Below, piece after piece: positions 7,602-17,423 of a stretch of 64,000 nucleotides of DNA; the stretch's first letter is position 1, and each line of letters opens with the position of its first letter. The position numbers were made by a program, and so were the translations under genes. The stretch comes from JACCZX01 sp963824935 (GTDB taxonomy: Bacteria; Pseudomonadota; Gammaproteobacteria; Burkholderiales; Burkholderiaceae_F), in the NCBI GenBank assembly GCA_963824935.1, contig CAWGRF010000030.1, positions 309,738 through 373,737 on the forward strand, in the 5' to 3' direction. Under the pieces are notes generated by a model. That model did not search any database. It was not told the DNA's origin and saw only the letters and a list, made by a program, of their open reading frames with translations.

Positions 7602-10600
7602 TCAATCGAACGCAAACGAATAAACGAGATCGAGCGCGGTCGTTGTGCCGGCGCGCCCAATCAGCGACAAGCGCCGGCTGATCTGATAGTTCAGCGCGAC
7701 GTAGGTGCTAGCGCCCGAGATCGACTGCTCGAACGTCAGATACAAATCGTCGCTCAGCCGTTTGCCGACCGCAACGAATTCGCTCGCCGCTGTCGTGCCA
7801 GTCGCGCTGCGCAATGTTCCCGCAACGACTTCGCGCGGCAGTATCGACGAGCTGTCCTGCCCCGGACGCAGGCTGATTTCGTCGATGCCGAGCGATCTCA
7901 TCAGATTTGTGCTCCCGTCATCGGTCTGGCCTGCAAGCAGCGCGCTTGCTGCGGCGGAAAGTACTGCGCGGTCCTGTCCTTCGCCTCCAGCGCTGGGCGG
8001 ACGCCCCAGCACCAGCCAATTGAGCTTTTCAACCTCGCTCATAGCTGGATCGGAATACAGCCGCACGATCGGTCGCGCCGCTGTGCCACCAATCGAAACT
8101 CCAACATCGACGGGCAATCCGCTGCGGACCGCCAAGACATTGAGCGCGGGATTCTCCAACGGCCCCTGGAACGTAAAGATGCCGCGCTCGATACTCAGTC
8201 GCTGCCCATACCCGGTGTAGGTGCCACCGCGCGTGCGCACGTTGCCCTCAGCCAGCAAGTGGCCGGGCCGACCCGAGATGTTGATCGCGCCATCGAGCCG
8301 CGCCTCCAGGCCGGCGCCGCGAATGTAGAAGCGCGTGCCGAGACTACCTTGAATGTCGAGCGTGACTTCTACTGCCGCTGCTGCACCAGTCTTGTCCGGC
8401 TGCTGCGTGCGCACGACGACCACGTCGCTCGGCAACGTGCGCTCGCCGCCCAGCCGCGAAAAATCAATGTACGCGCTGTCGACCTGCAGCTTTGCATACA
8501 GCTCGGCGCGCTCAGGGACCAGCGTGATACCGCCTTCACCGCTGAGCACCATCCAGCGATCGCGCCGCTGCAGCACGGGCAATCGATCCGCTTGAATGCC
8601 GACACTGCCGGTCAACGTACGCAGCGCGATTCGCGCCACGGCGCGCAGACGCCCAGGTGTTTCAAAACTGACCGCGTCGGCGGCGCGCTTGTCGTCCGGC
8701 GCAACTCTCGGTGTGCCGGTGAACACGATTTCGTTGACGACCAGAACGCCGTCTTCAAGATTGGCATCGAGTGTGCCGCCTTCGAGTCGCAGCCCCTGTT
8801 CGACGTAAGCCACGCGCAGCCCGCTGGCGCGAATCGGCCCCGACGCAGTTGGATTGTCCGGAGTGCCCGAGATCGTGGTCTTGATGCTGCCGGAACCCTC
8901 GAGTTGGACGCTGTCGCTGATCAGCGGACCGAGCCAACTGAGATCGGGCAGCACGCCATCGATATCGATTCGAAACGGGCGATTGCGCGCAAGCTGCACG
9001 CCACCGGAGGTATCGGCATACGCATCGATGACTGCGTCGAGCCGGCCGAGCGCCTTTCCGCGCACGTACGCCGTGCCGGTCACGCGATTGTTCAACACAC
9101 TGAGCGCGGCGCCGAGATCAACGATGCCCACCGGATTTAGCGCATCGATGCCTCCGTAAATGTCACCGCCGGTGCGTTCGACGATGACGATGCCGGTCAA
9201 TGCGTCGGTCAGTTCGAGTTCCCAGCGGCCGCGCAACGTCAGCGGTTGACGGTCGCCGGCTCCCGTGCGCACGACGCGGCGTGGCGCGCTCGCCCCTGGA
9301 TCCAATGCTTGTGGAGTGACGCCATCGAAGTTGCCCGCGGTCCGCCACCGGCTGTCACGGTGCTGCAGTTCCACTGCGTTGAATTGAGCCCCGCGCATCT
9401 CGAAGCGCGCTGGCCCGAAGCTCAGCAATCCGGGCGCGATAGTAAGCGGCGCATCGCGCAGTCTCAGTTCGAGCGGCCGGCCGCTTTCCGCCGCCACGAG
9501 CGACCCGCGCCATGCATGCTCCTGTTTTTCGTTGGAGCGCCAGCCGCCGCTCGCAACGAATCGAACCGGTTGCTGCGACAACGTCGTGCCGGTCAACTCA
9601 ATGGTGTGATCAGAGGTGACGCCGCGTCCGATCAAGGTCGCACTGGCGAGCGACGCGTTGGGATTGGGTCCGTGGTGACCGCTCAATTTGAAGACGGCGG
9701 CCAGCGGTGCGTTGGCCCCAACCCCGGCGCTGATCGACACCGTCGCGACATCGACGCTCTGGCCATCGGGAAACTTCAGATCGTTCGCGGTCGCGTCAAT
9801 TTGCAGCTGCGGCGCGGAGTATTCGCCGCGAAAAGTGCCGCGCGCGGTGAGGCTGCCTGAGATCTGCGGCATGACCTCTGACAATTTCGGAGCGACAAGG
9901 TCGAATTTCAGCTCGCGGCCGGAACCGAGACCACCGCTGGCGGTCAGGCGCGCTGAGCTCGAAGCCACATCGGCGTCGACCACGATGCGCTGGTGGGCCA
10001 GCTCGACGGTGGCACGCCCGTCAAGCGGGCGGCCTAGCAGCCGGCTACCCACAAGCTCGATCGCGGCTCGGCCGTTGATCGCCGGCCGAAACTGCGCATC
10101 AAGATCGACGCTGCCGTTGAGACGCGTATCAAGCCCCTTGACCAACTGCGCTAGGTCTAGGTTGTCGAACGTTCCCTTCACGCGCGCGGCATAGTTGCCG
10201 CGCAGTTCGACCCGGCCGGCAAGTTCCGCACTGCCTTCGGCCAGCCGCAATCGAGCAGTTTCGATGGCGAGCACATCGTCGCGCAGTGTCAGATTGAAAT
10301 CGGCGGCCAGCGGAATGCTCTTGTCGCTGCGAGGCGTCTTGACGCTGTCGGTGCGCAGCGTTCCGACGAATCGCTGCGCCTGATTGACGAACGAGTAGTC
10401 AAGCGTGCCACCGATGCGCGTCGGGGTGGCGGCCGAGTAGATGCTCGATGCATCTATGTCGGACAACGTCAGCTTTGCATGAACGCCATCGGAAGCTGAC
10501 CATGTCAGGCCTCCGCTGGCAGCCCCGCGAATACCTTCTACGCGTTGCAGCGCCAGGGTCAACGCATTGGCCGACCAGGTTAGCGAACCGTGCGCGAGCC

Positions 10601-11573
10601 GCACCGGCACCCGTTGCTTATCGACTGGGCCCGCATCCAGATTCTCCAGCGAAAACGGTCCAGCCAGACTAAATCCCGCTGCGCCGGCGACCGGCTTCAG
10701 ATCGACGCTGCCGCGCAACCGCATCGTCGGCACGCCTTCAAACCAGGCCGCCGGATTGAAGTGAGCAATGTCCGCGTTCAACTGCGCCAGTGGCACCGGG
10801 GCGAATGGCGTCAGGCGTGAGGTAGCCATCAAGCGCGCATCCGTGCCGTCGGCGTTGATCTCGACAAATGCATCGAGCAACGTGCCGCTCGCGCGCAGGT
10901 TTGCGGTCACGCCGTGGTCGCGCAAGGTCGAGGTGACCTGCGCTTCCGCCCGTAACGCGAACGGGCTCCGCGCGTCGACGCGACCGTTTAGTGTCAAGCG
11001 GCTTGGGCCGTGCTGAAATTCACCGCGCTCGATGAGGATCTCATCGGCGTTCCAGCGGCCGCCCGCGGCGATGTTGCTGACAACAGTCGGGGGCGTGCCG
11101 CGCGCGCCAAACTGCAACTCACCAATGACGAGGTTGCGCACGCGCAGATCCAGTGGCAGCGCGAGAGATGCGGGCGGCGGCGCAGCAGGCTTGTCCTCCG
11201 GCACCCAGTCGATGGTTACAGTGCGCGCAGCGACGCGCTCGAAATCGAATGCGCGCTGGCGCCATCGCAACTCGTACGGCTCGACGGCAATGTCGCCGGC
11301 TTGCAGCGACCACGTGGGTCCCGACACCGACAAGCTACCCGCAGTGAATCCGTCGCGTAGCGACCCCGAAACATCGCGCACAACGAGCGATGTATTAAGC
11401 CGCGAATTCAGCAACACAACGAAGCGCAACCCGCTGGCCGTCGTATACATCCACCAGATTGCCGCCGTGCCCGCAATGAGAATCACCAGCACGCCGACAA
11501 GGGTTCCGACGAGCACGGCCAACCAACGTGATCGTTGGCGCGGCTGAGCGTTCCGCGGTTCGTTCATCGGCAA
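7602..11573 (-). CDS. tamB: Translocation and assembly module protein TamB (AsmA-like, DUF490)
   Basis: A 1323-residue envelope protein. One N-terminal membrane anchor (residues about 15-40, LAVLVGTLVGVLVILIAG) is followed by a very long beta-strand-rich periplasmic part and the C-terminal DUF490/TamB domain ending DLYLTFEQSISG and LDLVYSFAFD. TamB works with outer-membrane TamA in outer-membrane protein insertion, and related AsmA-like proteins bridge phospholipid transport. The length is normal for the family. tamA lies just upstream on the same strand with a gap of about 54 bases, so tamA-tamB is an operon. Confidence 0.92.
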   Translation of the reverse strand: MPMNEPRNAQPRQRSRWLAVLVGTLVGVLVILIAGTAAIWWMYTTASGLRFVVLLNSRLNTSLVVRDVSGSLRDGFTAGSLSVSGPTWSLQAGDIAVEPYELRWRQRAFDFERVAARTVTIDWVPEDKPAAPPPASLALPLDLRVRNLVIGELQFGARGTPPTVVSNIAAGGRWNADEILIERGEFQHGPSRLTLNGRVDARSPFALRAEAQVTSTLRDHGVTANLRASGTLLDAFVEINADGTDARLMATSRLTPFAPVPLAQLNADIAHFNPAAWFEGVPTMRLRGSVDLKPVAGAAGFSLAGPFSLENLDAGPVDKQRVPVRLAHGSLTWSANALTLALQRVEGIRGAASGGLTWSASDGVHAKLTLSDIDASSIYSAATPTRIGGTLDYSFVNQAQRFVGTLRTDSVKTPRSDKSIPLAADFNLTLRDDVLAIETARLRLAEGSAELAGRVELRGNYAARVKGTFDNLDLAQLVKGLDTRLNGSVDLDAQFRPAINGRAAIELVGSRLLGRPLDGRATVELAHQRIVVDADVASSSARLTASGGLGSGRELKFDLVAPKLSEVMPQISGSLTARGTFRGEYSAPQLQIDATANDLKFPDGQSVDVATVSISAGVGANAPLAAVFKLSGHHGPNPNASLASATLIGRGVTSDHTIELTGTTLSQQPVRFVASGGWRSNEKQEHAWRGSLVAAESGRPLELRLRDAPLTIAPGLLSFGPARFEMRGAQFNAVELQHRDSRWRTAGNFDGVTPQALDPGASAPRRVVRTGAGDRQPLTLRGRWELELTDALTGIVIVERTGGDIYGGIDALNPVGIVDLGAALSVLNNRVTGTAYVRGKALGRLDAVIDAYADTSGGVQLARNRPFRIDIDGVLPDLSWLGPLISDSVQLEGSGSIKTTISGTPDNPTASGPIRASGLRVAYVEQGLRLEGGTLDANLEDGVLVVNEIVFTGTPRVAPDDKRAADAVSFETPGRLRAVARIALRTLTGSVGIQADRLPVLQRRDRWMVLSGEGGITLVPERAELYAKLQVDSAYIDFSRLGGERTLPSDVVVVRTQQPDKTGAAAAVEVTLDIQGSLGTRFYIRGAGLEARLDGAINISGRPGHLLAEGNVRTRGGTYTGYGQRLSIERGIFTFQGPLENPALNVLAVRSGLPVDVGVSIGGTAARPIVRLYSDPAMSEVEKLNWLVLGRPPSAGGEGQDRAVLSAAASALLAGQTDDGSTNLMRSLGIDEISLRPGQDSSSILPREVVAGTLRSATGTTAASEFVAVGKRLSDDLYLTFEQSISGASTYVALNYQISRRLSLIGRAGTTTALDLVYSFAFD

Positions 11574-11627
11574 GACGTGTTACCGGAGGCCATCCGCTAC
11601 CGCAACCAATTCCTTTTGTCGGCTGCT

Positions 11628-13442
11628 TTAGAACGCTATCGCAACCGAAAAATGCAGTCGAACCTTTTGTTCGCGCTCGCCATAAGCGACATCGAAGGCC
11701 AGCGGTCCCGCCACTGTGCGCCAGCGCACCCCGACTCCGACACCGACGGCAGGATCAAGGTCCTTGAACGAGTCTGCTGCATCGCCGACATCGACGAATC
11801 CGGCAATACCCCAATTCCCGCCCCAGCGCTGGAGCCAGTGCACATACTCGACCGACGCCACCGTCAGCGCGCGCCCGCCCACTGTCGCGCCTCCGCGCTT
11901 GACGCCGAGGCTTTCGTAGTCGTATCCGCGCACCGTCGTCGCGCCGCCGGTGCGAAACAGAAAGCGCGTCGGCACGACGTCGGCAGTGTCGGCTTTGACT
12001 GCGCCGAGCTCGCCGCGCAATATCAGCACGTCACGCTGGCCGATCGGAACATACTGCAAGATGCGGCTGTAGCCACGCAAGAACGCTTTGTCCAGATCCG
12101 CACCACTGGTGCCGATCGTGCCTTCGAGTTCGATCACGTTGCCGCGGCGGGGGTTGACGATGTCATCGACATCACGCCGAATCCATTCGTACGTCGTCGA
12201 CGGCGTGTCGAGCTCGATCGGCGGCTCCAGCGGTGTCTTGCGCTCCTCGTGTTCGAAGTTGACGCTCAGCTTGGTTTCGATGTGCCGGGCCGTGCGAGAT
12301 CCTCGTACGTGCGTGCGCGTGGCGCCGACGCTCCAGCGCCTGACTTCGAGGTCCTCGATCTCCGAGTGTTCGACCAGCACGCCGACGCTATCGCGCGCAC
12401 CGTTGGGCTTTGGCGGCAGCAGCAGGTCGACATAACCAAAACCGCCCTTCTGATCGATGCGAGCGCCGGTCTGCAACGTGTACGGGAGTCCGAAGAGCAA
12501 CGTCTGTCGGTACGCTACCTCCAGATGCGCGCCGGTGTCCGATGCTGCGCCCACGCCGACGCTGACGCGCTTGGTCCGAGACTCGCGCAGCTGCAAACGC
12601 AAAGGTGCATTGTCCGGATGAGCCGGGTCGAGTTGTAGCGAGGCAAGCACCGAAGAAAAGTACGGCGTGTCTTCAAGCGCGTGCTGAAACTCGATCAGCT
12701 TCGTGCGATCGAATGGTTCTCCAGGTCGGAACGGGTTGTAGCGCTGCACCAGACTCGCGTCGTAACGCTCGAGACCGGTAATCTGCAGTTCGCCCACCGT
12801 GTACGGAGGGCCGCTATCGATTTCAACGGTCAACGCCGCACTCGCGTCCTCCGTGCTGACCTTGGCGAGTGAATCAACCAGCCGCGCCCCAGCGAAATCC
12901 CGCTCCTGCACGGCGGCCAGCAATCGTGTCTTGGCCGTTTCCCACTGTGGCGAGCGGAAGGGCGAACCGGTTGGAAGCAGCCACGTCGCGCGCAAGGCTT
13001 CGGCGCGATCTCGAAAGCGTGGCTCGGCGAGCGCGCCGGTGAATTGCAGGTCGATCGCACCGACATGAGTCCTGCGGCCGAGCTCAACGATCAATCGATA
13101 GCGCGCGCTGCCGGCGGCGGGCGATGGCACCGGTTCGAACCGCAGCATCGGCTCGAAGTACCCCTCGGTAGCCAACACTTCAGTAACAGCGCGCTCGGCG
13201 CGACGTAGTTCGCGCTCTTCATCGGCTTCGTCTGCTTCCGGTCCGATCGTAAAGCGTGCGAGCGCCTCATCCACGAGCCCACCGAGCGGCGACGGGAGCG
13301 ATGTGCCCGACGTGACGATCGGTTGCGTGGCTTGCGCCGAGGCGGTCAGCGGCCAAGCGAGTTGAATGGCCAGGATAACGGCCGCAAGGGGGCGGTACAC
13401 AATGGAGAGCGGGGTGCGGTCGACGATGCTAGCAAAGGGCAT
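11628..13442 (-). CDS. tamA: Outer membrane autotransporter assembly factor TamA (Omp85 family)
   Basis: A protein of about 604 residues with a signal peptide (VILAIQLAWPLTASAQA), POTRA-like domains (for example YTVGELQITGLERYD), and an Omp85 barrel ending in the typical terminal Phe (VRLHFSVAIAF). The barrel shows FLFRTGGATTVRGYDYESLG, the conserved RGY loop region. I prefer the ATG at 13442 (MPFASIVDRTPL). An upstream start at 13514 would run almost into clpB and adds residues unlike a signal sequence. It pairs with tamB downstream and is divergent from clpB. Confidence 0.9.
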   Translation of the reverse strand: MPFASIVDRTPLSIVYRPLAAVILAIQLAWPLTASAQATQPIVTSGTSLPSPLGGLVDEALARFTIGPEADEADEERELRRAERAVTEVLATEGYFEPMLRFEPVPSPAAGSARYRLIVELGRRTHVGAIDLQFTGALAEPRFRDRAEALRATWLLPTGSPFRSPQWETAKTRLLAAVQERDFAGARLVDSLAKVSTEDASAALTVEIDSGPPYTVGELQITGLERYDASLVQRYNPFRPGEPFDRTKLIEFQHALEDTPYFSSVLASLQLDPAHPDNAPLRLQLRESRTKRVSVGVGAASDTGAHLEVAYRQTLLFGLPYTLQTGARIDQKGGFGYVDLLLPPKPNGARDSVGVLVEHSEIEDLEVRRWSVGATRTHVRGSRTARHIETKLSVNFEHEERKTPLEPPIELDTPSTTYEWIRRDVDDIVNPRRGNVIELEGTIGTSGADLDKAFLRGYSRILQYVPIGQRDVLILRGELGAVKADTADVVPTRFLFRTGGATTVRGYDYESLGVKRGGATVGGRALTVASVEYVHWLQRWGGNWGIAGFVDVGDAADSFKDLDPAVGVGVGVRWRTVAGPLAFDVAYGEREQKVRLHFSVAIAF

Positions 13443-13460
13443 GTCGGGAGCGCTGATTGC

Positions 13461-13488
13461 CTTGATTCGGTTGACGCAGGCCCAAGAT
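13461..13488 (+). promoter_or_regulatory. Candidate sigma-32 heat-shock promoter for clpB
   Basis: Between the divergent tamA and clpB starts the sequence reads CTTGATT (13461-13467), 13 bases, then CCCAAGAT (13481-13488). The sigma-32 consensus is CTTGAAA, 13-17 bases, CCCCATNT. The -35 element is good and the -10 element partial. clpB is a classic heat-shock gene, so the position fits, but no transcript data are available. Confidence 0.45.
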
Positions 13489-13523
13489 AAGCGCTCGACG
13501 AGCGATCTCATCAATAATCAAAC

Positions 13524-16111
13524 ATGCGACTCGACAAACTCACGACCAAATTCCAAGAAGCGCTGGCCGATGCGCAATCGATTGCGGTCGGCCACGAGAA
13601 TCAATACATCGAGCCGGCGCACGTGCTGCTCGCGATGCTGCGGCAGAGTGATGCCGGCACCAAATCGCTGCTGCAGCGTGCAGGCGTCAACGTCGCTGCG
13701 CTGACGACCGCGCTTGATGGACTCGTCAAACGGCTGCCACAAGTGCAGGGCGGTGATGGACAAGTGCAGATCGGGCGTGAGCTGAACGCGCTATTGAACG
13801 CGACCGACAAGGAAGCACAGCGGCGCGGCGATAGCTTCATCGCCAGTGAAATGTTTCTGCTTGCAGTGGCCGAAGACAAACGCGACGTCGGCCGCCTCGC
13901 GCGCGAGCACGGACTGACGAAGAAGTCGCTGGAGGCAGCCATCGACGCGGTGCGCGGCGGCCATCAGGTCGACAGTGCCGAAGCCGAGGGCCAGCGCGAA
14001 GCATTGAGCAAGTACACGATCGATCTGACCGAGCGCGCGCAGCAGGGCAAGCTCGATCCGGTGATCGGGCGCGACGACGAGATTCGCCGCACGATTCAGA
14101 TTCTGCAGCGGCGAACGAAAAACAATCCGGTGTTGATCGGTGAGCCCGGCGTCGGCAAGACCGCGATCGTCGAGGGGCTCGCGCAGCGAATCGTTAACGA
14201 GGAAGTGCCGGAAACGCTGAAAGGCAAGCGCGTGCTCGTGCTCGATATGGCGGGGCTGCTCGCGGGCGCCAAGTACCGCGGTGAGTTCGAGGAGCGGCTG
14301 AAAGCAGTGCTGAAGGAAATCGCCGCCGAATCTGGCCGCATCATCGTGTTCATCGACGAGCTGCATACGGTGGTCGGCGCAGGGAAGGCTGAAGGCGCGA
14401 TTGACGCCGGCAACATGTTGAAGCCAGCGCTGGCGCGCGGCGAGCTGCATTGCATCGGCGCGACTACGCTCGACGAATATCGTAAGTACATCGAGAAGGA
14501 CGCTGCGCTTGAGCGACGCTTCCAGAAAGTACTGGTCGGCGAGCCCAGCGTCGAAGCAACGATTGCGATCCTGCGCGGATTGCAGGAGCGCTACGAACTA
14601 CATCATGGCGTAGAGATCACCGACCCGGCGATTATCGCCGCGGCCGAGCTTTCGCATCGCTACATCACCGATCGCTTCCTGCCCGACAAGGCAATCGATC
14701 TGATCGACGAAGCGGCTGCCCGAGTCAAGATGGAGATCGATTCAAAGCCCGAGGCGATGGACAAGCTCGATCGCCGGTTGATCCAGTTGAAGATCGAGCG
14801 CGAGGCGGTCAAGAAGGAAACCGATGAAGCATCGAAGAAGCGCCTCGAGCTGATCGAGGCCGAAATCGCGCGGCTCGAGCGCGAGTATGCGGATCTCGAA
14901 GAAGTGTGGAAGGCCGAGAAGGCCGTCGTGCAGGGCACGCAGCACATCAAGGAGGAGATCGACAAGCTACGCCTGCAGATGGAGGAGCTGACGCGCAAAG
15001 GCCAATACGACAAGCTTGCCGAGATTCAGTACGGCAAGCTGCCGCAGCTGGAAGCGCAACTGAAGCAAGCCGAAAAAGCCGACGCTTCCGCTGGCAAGCC
15101 GAAGCTGTTGCGCACGCAGGTCGGCGCCGAGGAAATCGCCGAAGTGGTGTCGCGCGCGACCGGAATTCCGGTCAGCAAGATGATGGAAGGCGAGCGCGAG
15201 AAGCTGATCAAGATGGAACAGTTCCTGCACAAGCGAGTCGTCGGACAGGACGAAGCGGTGCGGTTCGTGTCCGATGCGATTCGCCGTTCGCGCGCTGGGC
15301 TCGCCGATCCGAATCGCCCGTACGGCTCGTTCCTGTTTCTCGGACCGACTGGCGTTGGCAAGACCGAGCTGACGAAGGCGCTGGCGGAGTTTCTGTTCGA
15401 CACCGAGGAAGCGCTGATTCGAATCGACATGAGCGAGTACATGGAGAAAGCATTCGGTCGCGCGAATGATCGGTGCACCACCGGGTTACGTCGGCTACGA
15501 GGAGGGCGGTGCGCTGACCGAAGCCGTGCGGCGTAAACCGTACTCGGTGATCCTGCTTGATGAAGTCGAAAAGGCGCACCCCGATGTGTTCAACGTTCTA
15601 TTGCAAGTGCTTGACGATGGCCGCATGACCGACGGCCAAGGGCGCACCGTCGACTTCAAGAACACCGTAATCGTGATGACGTCGAATCTCGGATCGCACG
15701 ATATCCAGCGCATGGTGGGCACGGATCCGGGCGTAATCAAGCAGGCGGTATTGGGCGAGGTGCGCAAGCACTTCCGGCCCGAATTCATCAACCGCATCGA
15801 CGAGATCGTTGTGTTCGAGGCGCTCGATCCGAAGCAGATTCAGGCAATTGCGAAGATTCAACTGAACCGGCTCGAGCAGCGACTGGCTGCGCAGGATTTG
15901 AAGCTCGTCGTCTAGTGACGCCGCGCTCGCCGAGATCGCCAAAGTCGGCTTTGATCCGCTGTATGGCGCGCGGCCGCTAAAGCGCGCGATTCAGCAGGAG
16001 ATCGAAAACCCGGTAGCCAAGCTGGTGCTCGAAGGCCGCTTCGGTCCGAAGGACGTGATTCCGGTCGACTTCAAGAACGGGAAGTTCACGTTCGATCGGA
16101 TCGTGCATTGA
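13524..16111 (+). pseudogene. clpB: ATP-dependent chaperone ClpB, frame broken by two single-base insertions
   Basis: ClpB is the AAA+ disaggregase working with DnaK. The N-domain (GHENQYIEPAHVLLAML), first P-loop (GEPGVGKTA), coiled-coil middle domain and second P-loop (GPTGVGKTE) are clear. The frame leaves register after MSEYMEK: removing one A from the run at 15447-15449 restores HSVARMIGAPPGYVGYEEGG. A second extra base, T at 15913, creates a stop after KLVV; without it the frame continues SDAALAEIAKVGFDPLYGAR to a stop at 16109-16111. Repaired length is about 861 residues, normal for ClpB. All motifs are otherwise intact, so an assembly error is more likely than decay. Confidence 0.9.
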
Positions 16112-16150
16112 CCCGCGGGCAGACCATCGGACCGTCACCCGTCACAAACG

Positions 16151-17341
16151 TCAATGCAGCGGCGTCGCCGGCCGATCTTCGGCTTCTTCGGGCGGCTCCG
16201 CGTGCACAACGTGGCCGGCGACATTTGGAAACAGCGGGGCGCCGCAGTCGTCGCAGAACTCGAGCGGGAAGCGATGCGCATGCGCTACGGCTTTGTTCAG
16301 GTTGAGCGCTTTCAGAGCCTTGTCGACTTCTTCCATCGTCTGCTCGTCGTCATCGCCGAGCAACGGCCATACGACACCTTCAATCACTTCGTCGTCGTTC
16401 GCCGTCTTGGCCAGGCCGACGCGCACTTCGCCGCCTGAGTTGCCGCTCGGGTCTTCGAACAGGCCGTACGCCGCAGTTAGCGCGCTCGGCGCGAAGTCGT
16501 AGGCGAGCTTCAGATACGCGACCGCGGCTTCTAGCGAGAATTCGCGCAACTCGCGGTCTGCGGAGCGCAGCGCCGAGTGAAATGCGTTGGGCGACAGCAC
16601 GCGGAACCGGCAGCCGGTCAGTACGGGCTGCAACACGCCGGCGACCTGTTCGCAAAACGCCGATAACGCGCCGATCTTCGAGTCGGGATCGACGCCCGAT
16701 TCCTGCCAGTGATACAGCGGTGCGCCCTGTCGTGCAGCTACAGCAACGAGCACGTAGCGCGTATCGGCCAGCATCGCTACGGGCTCACGCAGTTTTTTCG
16801 CATCGACGTGCAAGGTCATGCCTTCTGCGACGGCATCGCCCAGCTGTTCGATCTGCCGCCGCACATCGGCCAGCGCCTCAGGCAACTGGTCGATCGAGAA
16901 CAGATAGTCGGCCAGCGCCACACGAGCGTCGCGCGCCAGCAGATGTCCGCTCAAATGAGTGCGCAGGTTGTCGCAGACGGCAGCGACAAGCGTCGTCGTA
17001 GGCAACCGATAGCGCGACCATGCGAGTAACGGCAACGCCATCAGTAGCGCATCGTGCGGCTGGCCGTCGATGCTGACGACCGTGCTTTCGGCGCAGCTCT
17101 CGGCAAGATCGGCCAGATCGTCGTACGCCGGCTGGCTCGAGCGCGCCAGATCGTCCAGGGCGGCTTCAACGGCGTCGTCGTTGCGGCGGCCCAGCCGGTC
17201 GTTGATCAGTTCGATCAACCGGCGCTGCCAGAGCTGTTGCTCAAGCCGGCTGCCGGATTCGGACAAACGACGAGCGAGTTTGACAAGTGTCTGCGCGTCG
17301 ACGGATTGTCGAGCGCGCGAGCTGATTCGGGTACGGCGCAT
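16151..17341 (-). CDS. DUF2863 family protein
   Basis: A 396-residue protein matching what I know of the DUF2863 family, which is typical of betaproteobacteria. It has no known function. It starts with a basic segment (MRRTRISSRARQSVDAQ) and is largely helical, without signal peptide or membrane segment. It ends with a conserved-looking FCDDCGAPLFPN patch whose two Cys could bind metal. It lies downstream of the secreted 5'-nucleotidase on the same strand with an 82-base gap. The family's taxonomic spread supports the betaproteobacterial assignment of the window. Confidence 0.8.
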   Translation of the reverse strand: MRRTRISSRARQSVDAQTLVKLARRLSESGSRLEQQLWQRRLIELINDRLGRRNDDAVEAALDDLARSSQPAYDDLADLAESCAESTVVSIDGQPHDALLMALPLLAWSRYRLPTTTLVAAVCDNLRTHLSGHLLARDARVALADYLFSIDQLPEALADVRRQIEQLGDAVAEGMTLHVDAKKLREPVAMLADTRYVLVAVAARQGAPLYHWQESGVDPDSKIGALSAFCEQVAGVLQPVLTGCRFRVLSPNAFHSALRSADRELREFSLEAAVAYLKLAYDFAPSALTAAYGLFEDPSGNSGGEVRVGLAKTANDDEVIEGVVWPLLGDDDEQTMEEVDKALKALNLNKAVAHAHRFPLEFCDDCGAPLFPNVAGHVVHAEPPEEAEDRPATPLH

Positions 17342-17423
17342 GAGGGACCTTGCAAGCAGGAGCCCTTAATTATCGCACCGGGCGGCGTTCCTTGATGCAG
17401 CCGTTCCCCGAGGTGGATGCGTG

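Noticed and set aside
15440..15470. Programmed ribosomal frameshifting in clpB
   Set aside because: No slippery heptamer with a downstream structure is evident, ClpB is not known to use recoding, and a second unrelated shift follows.
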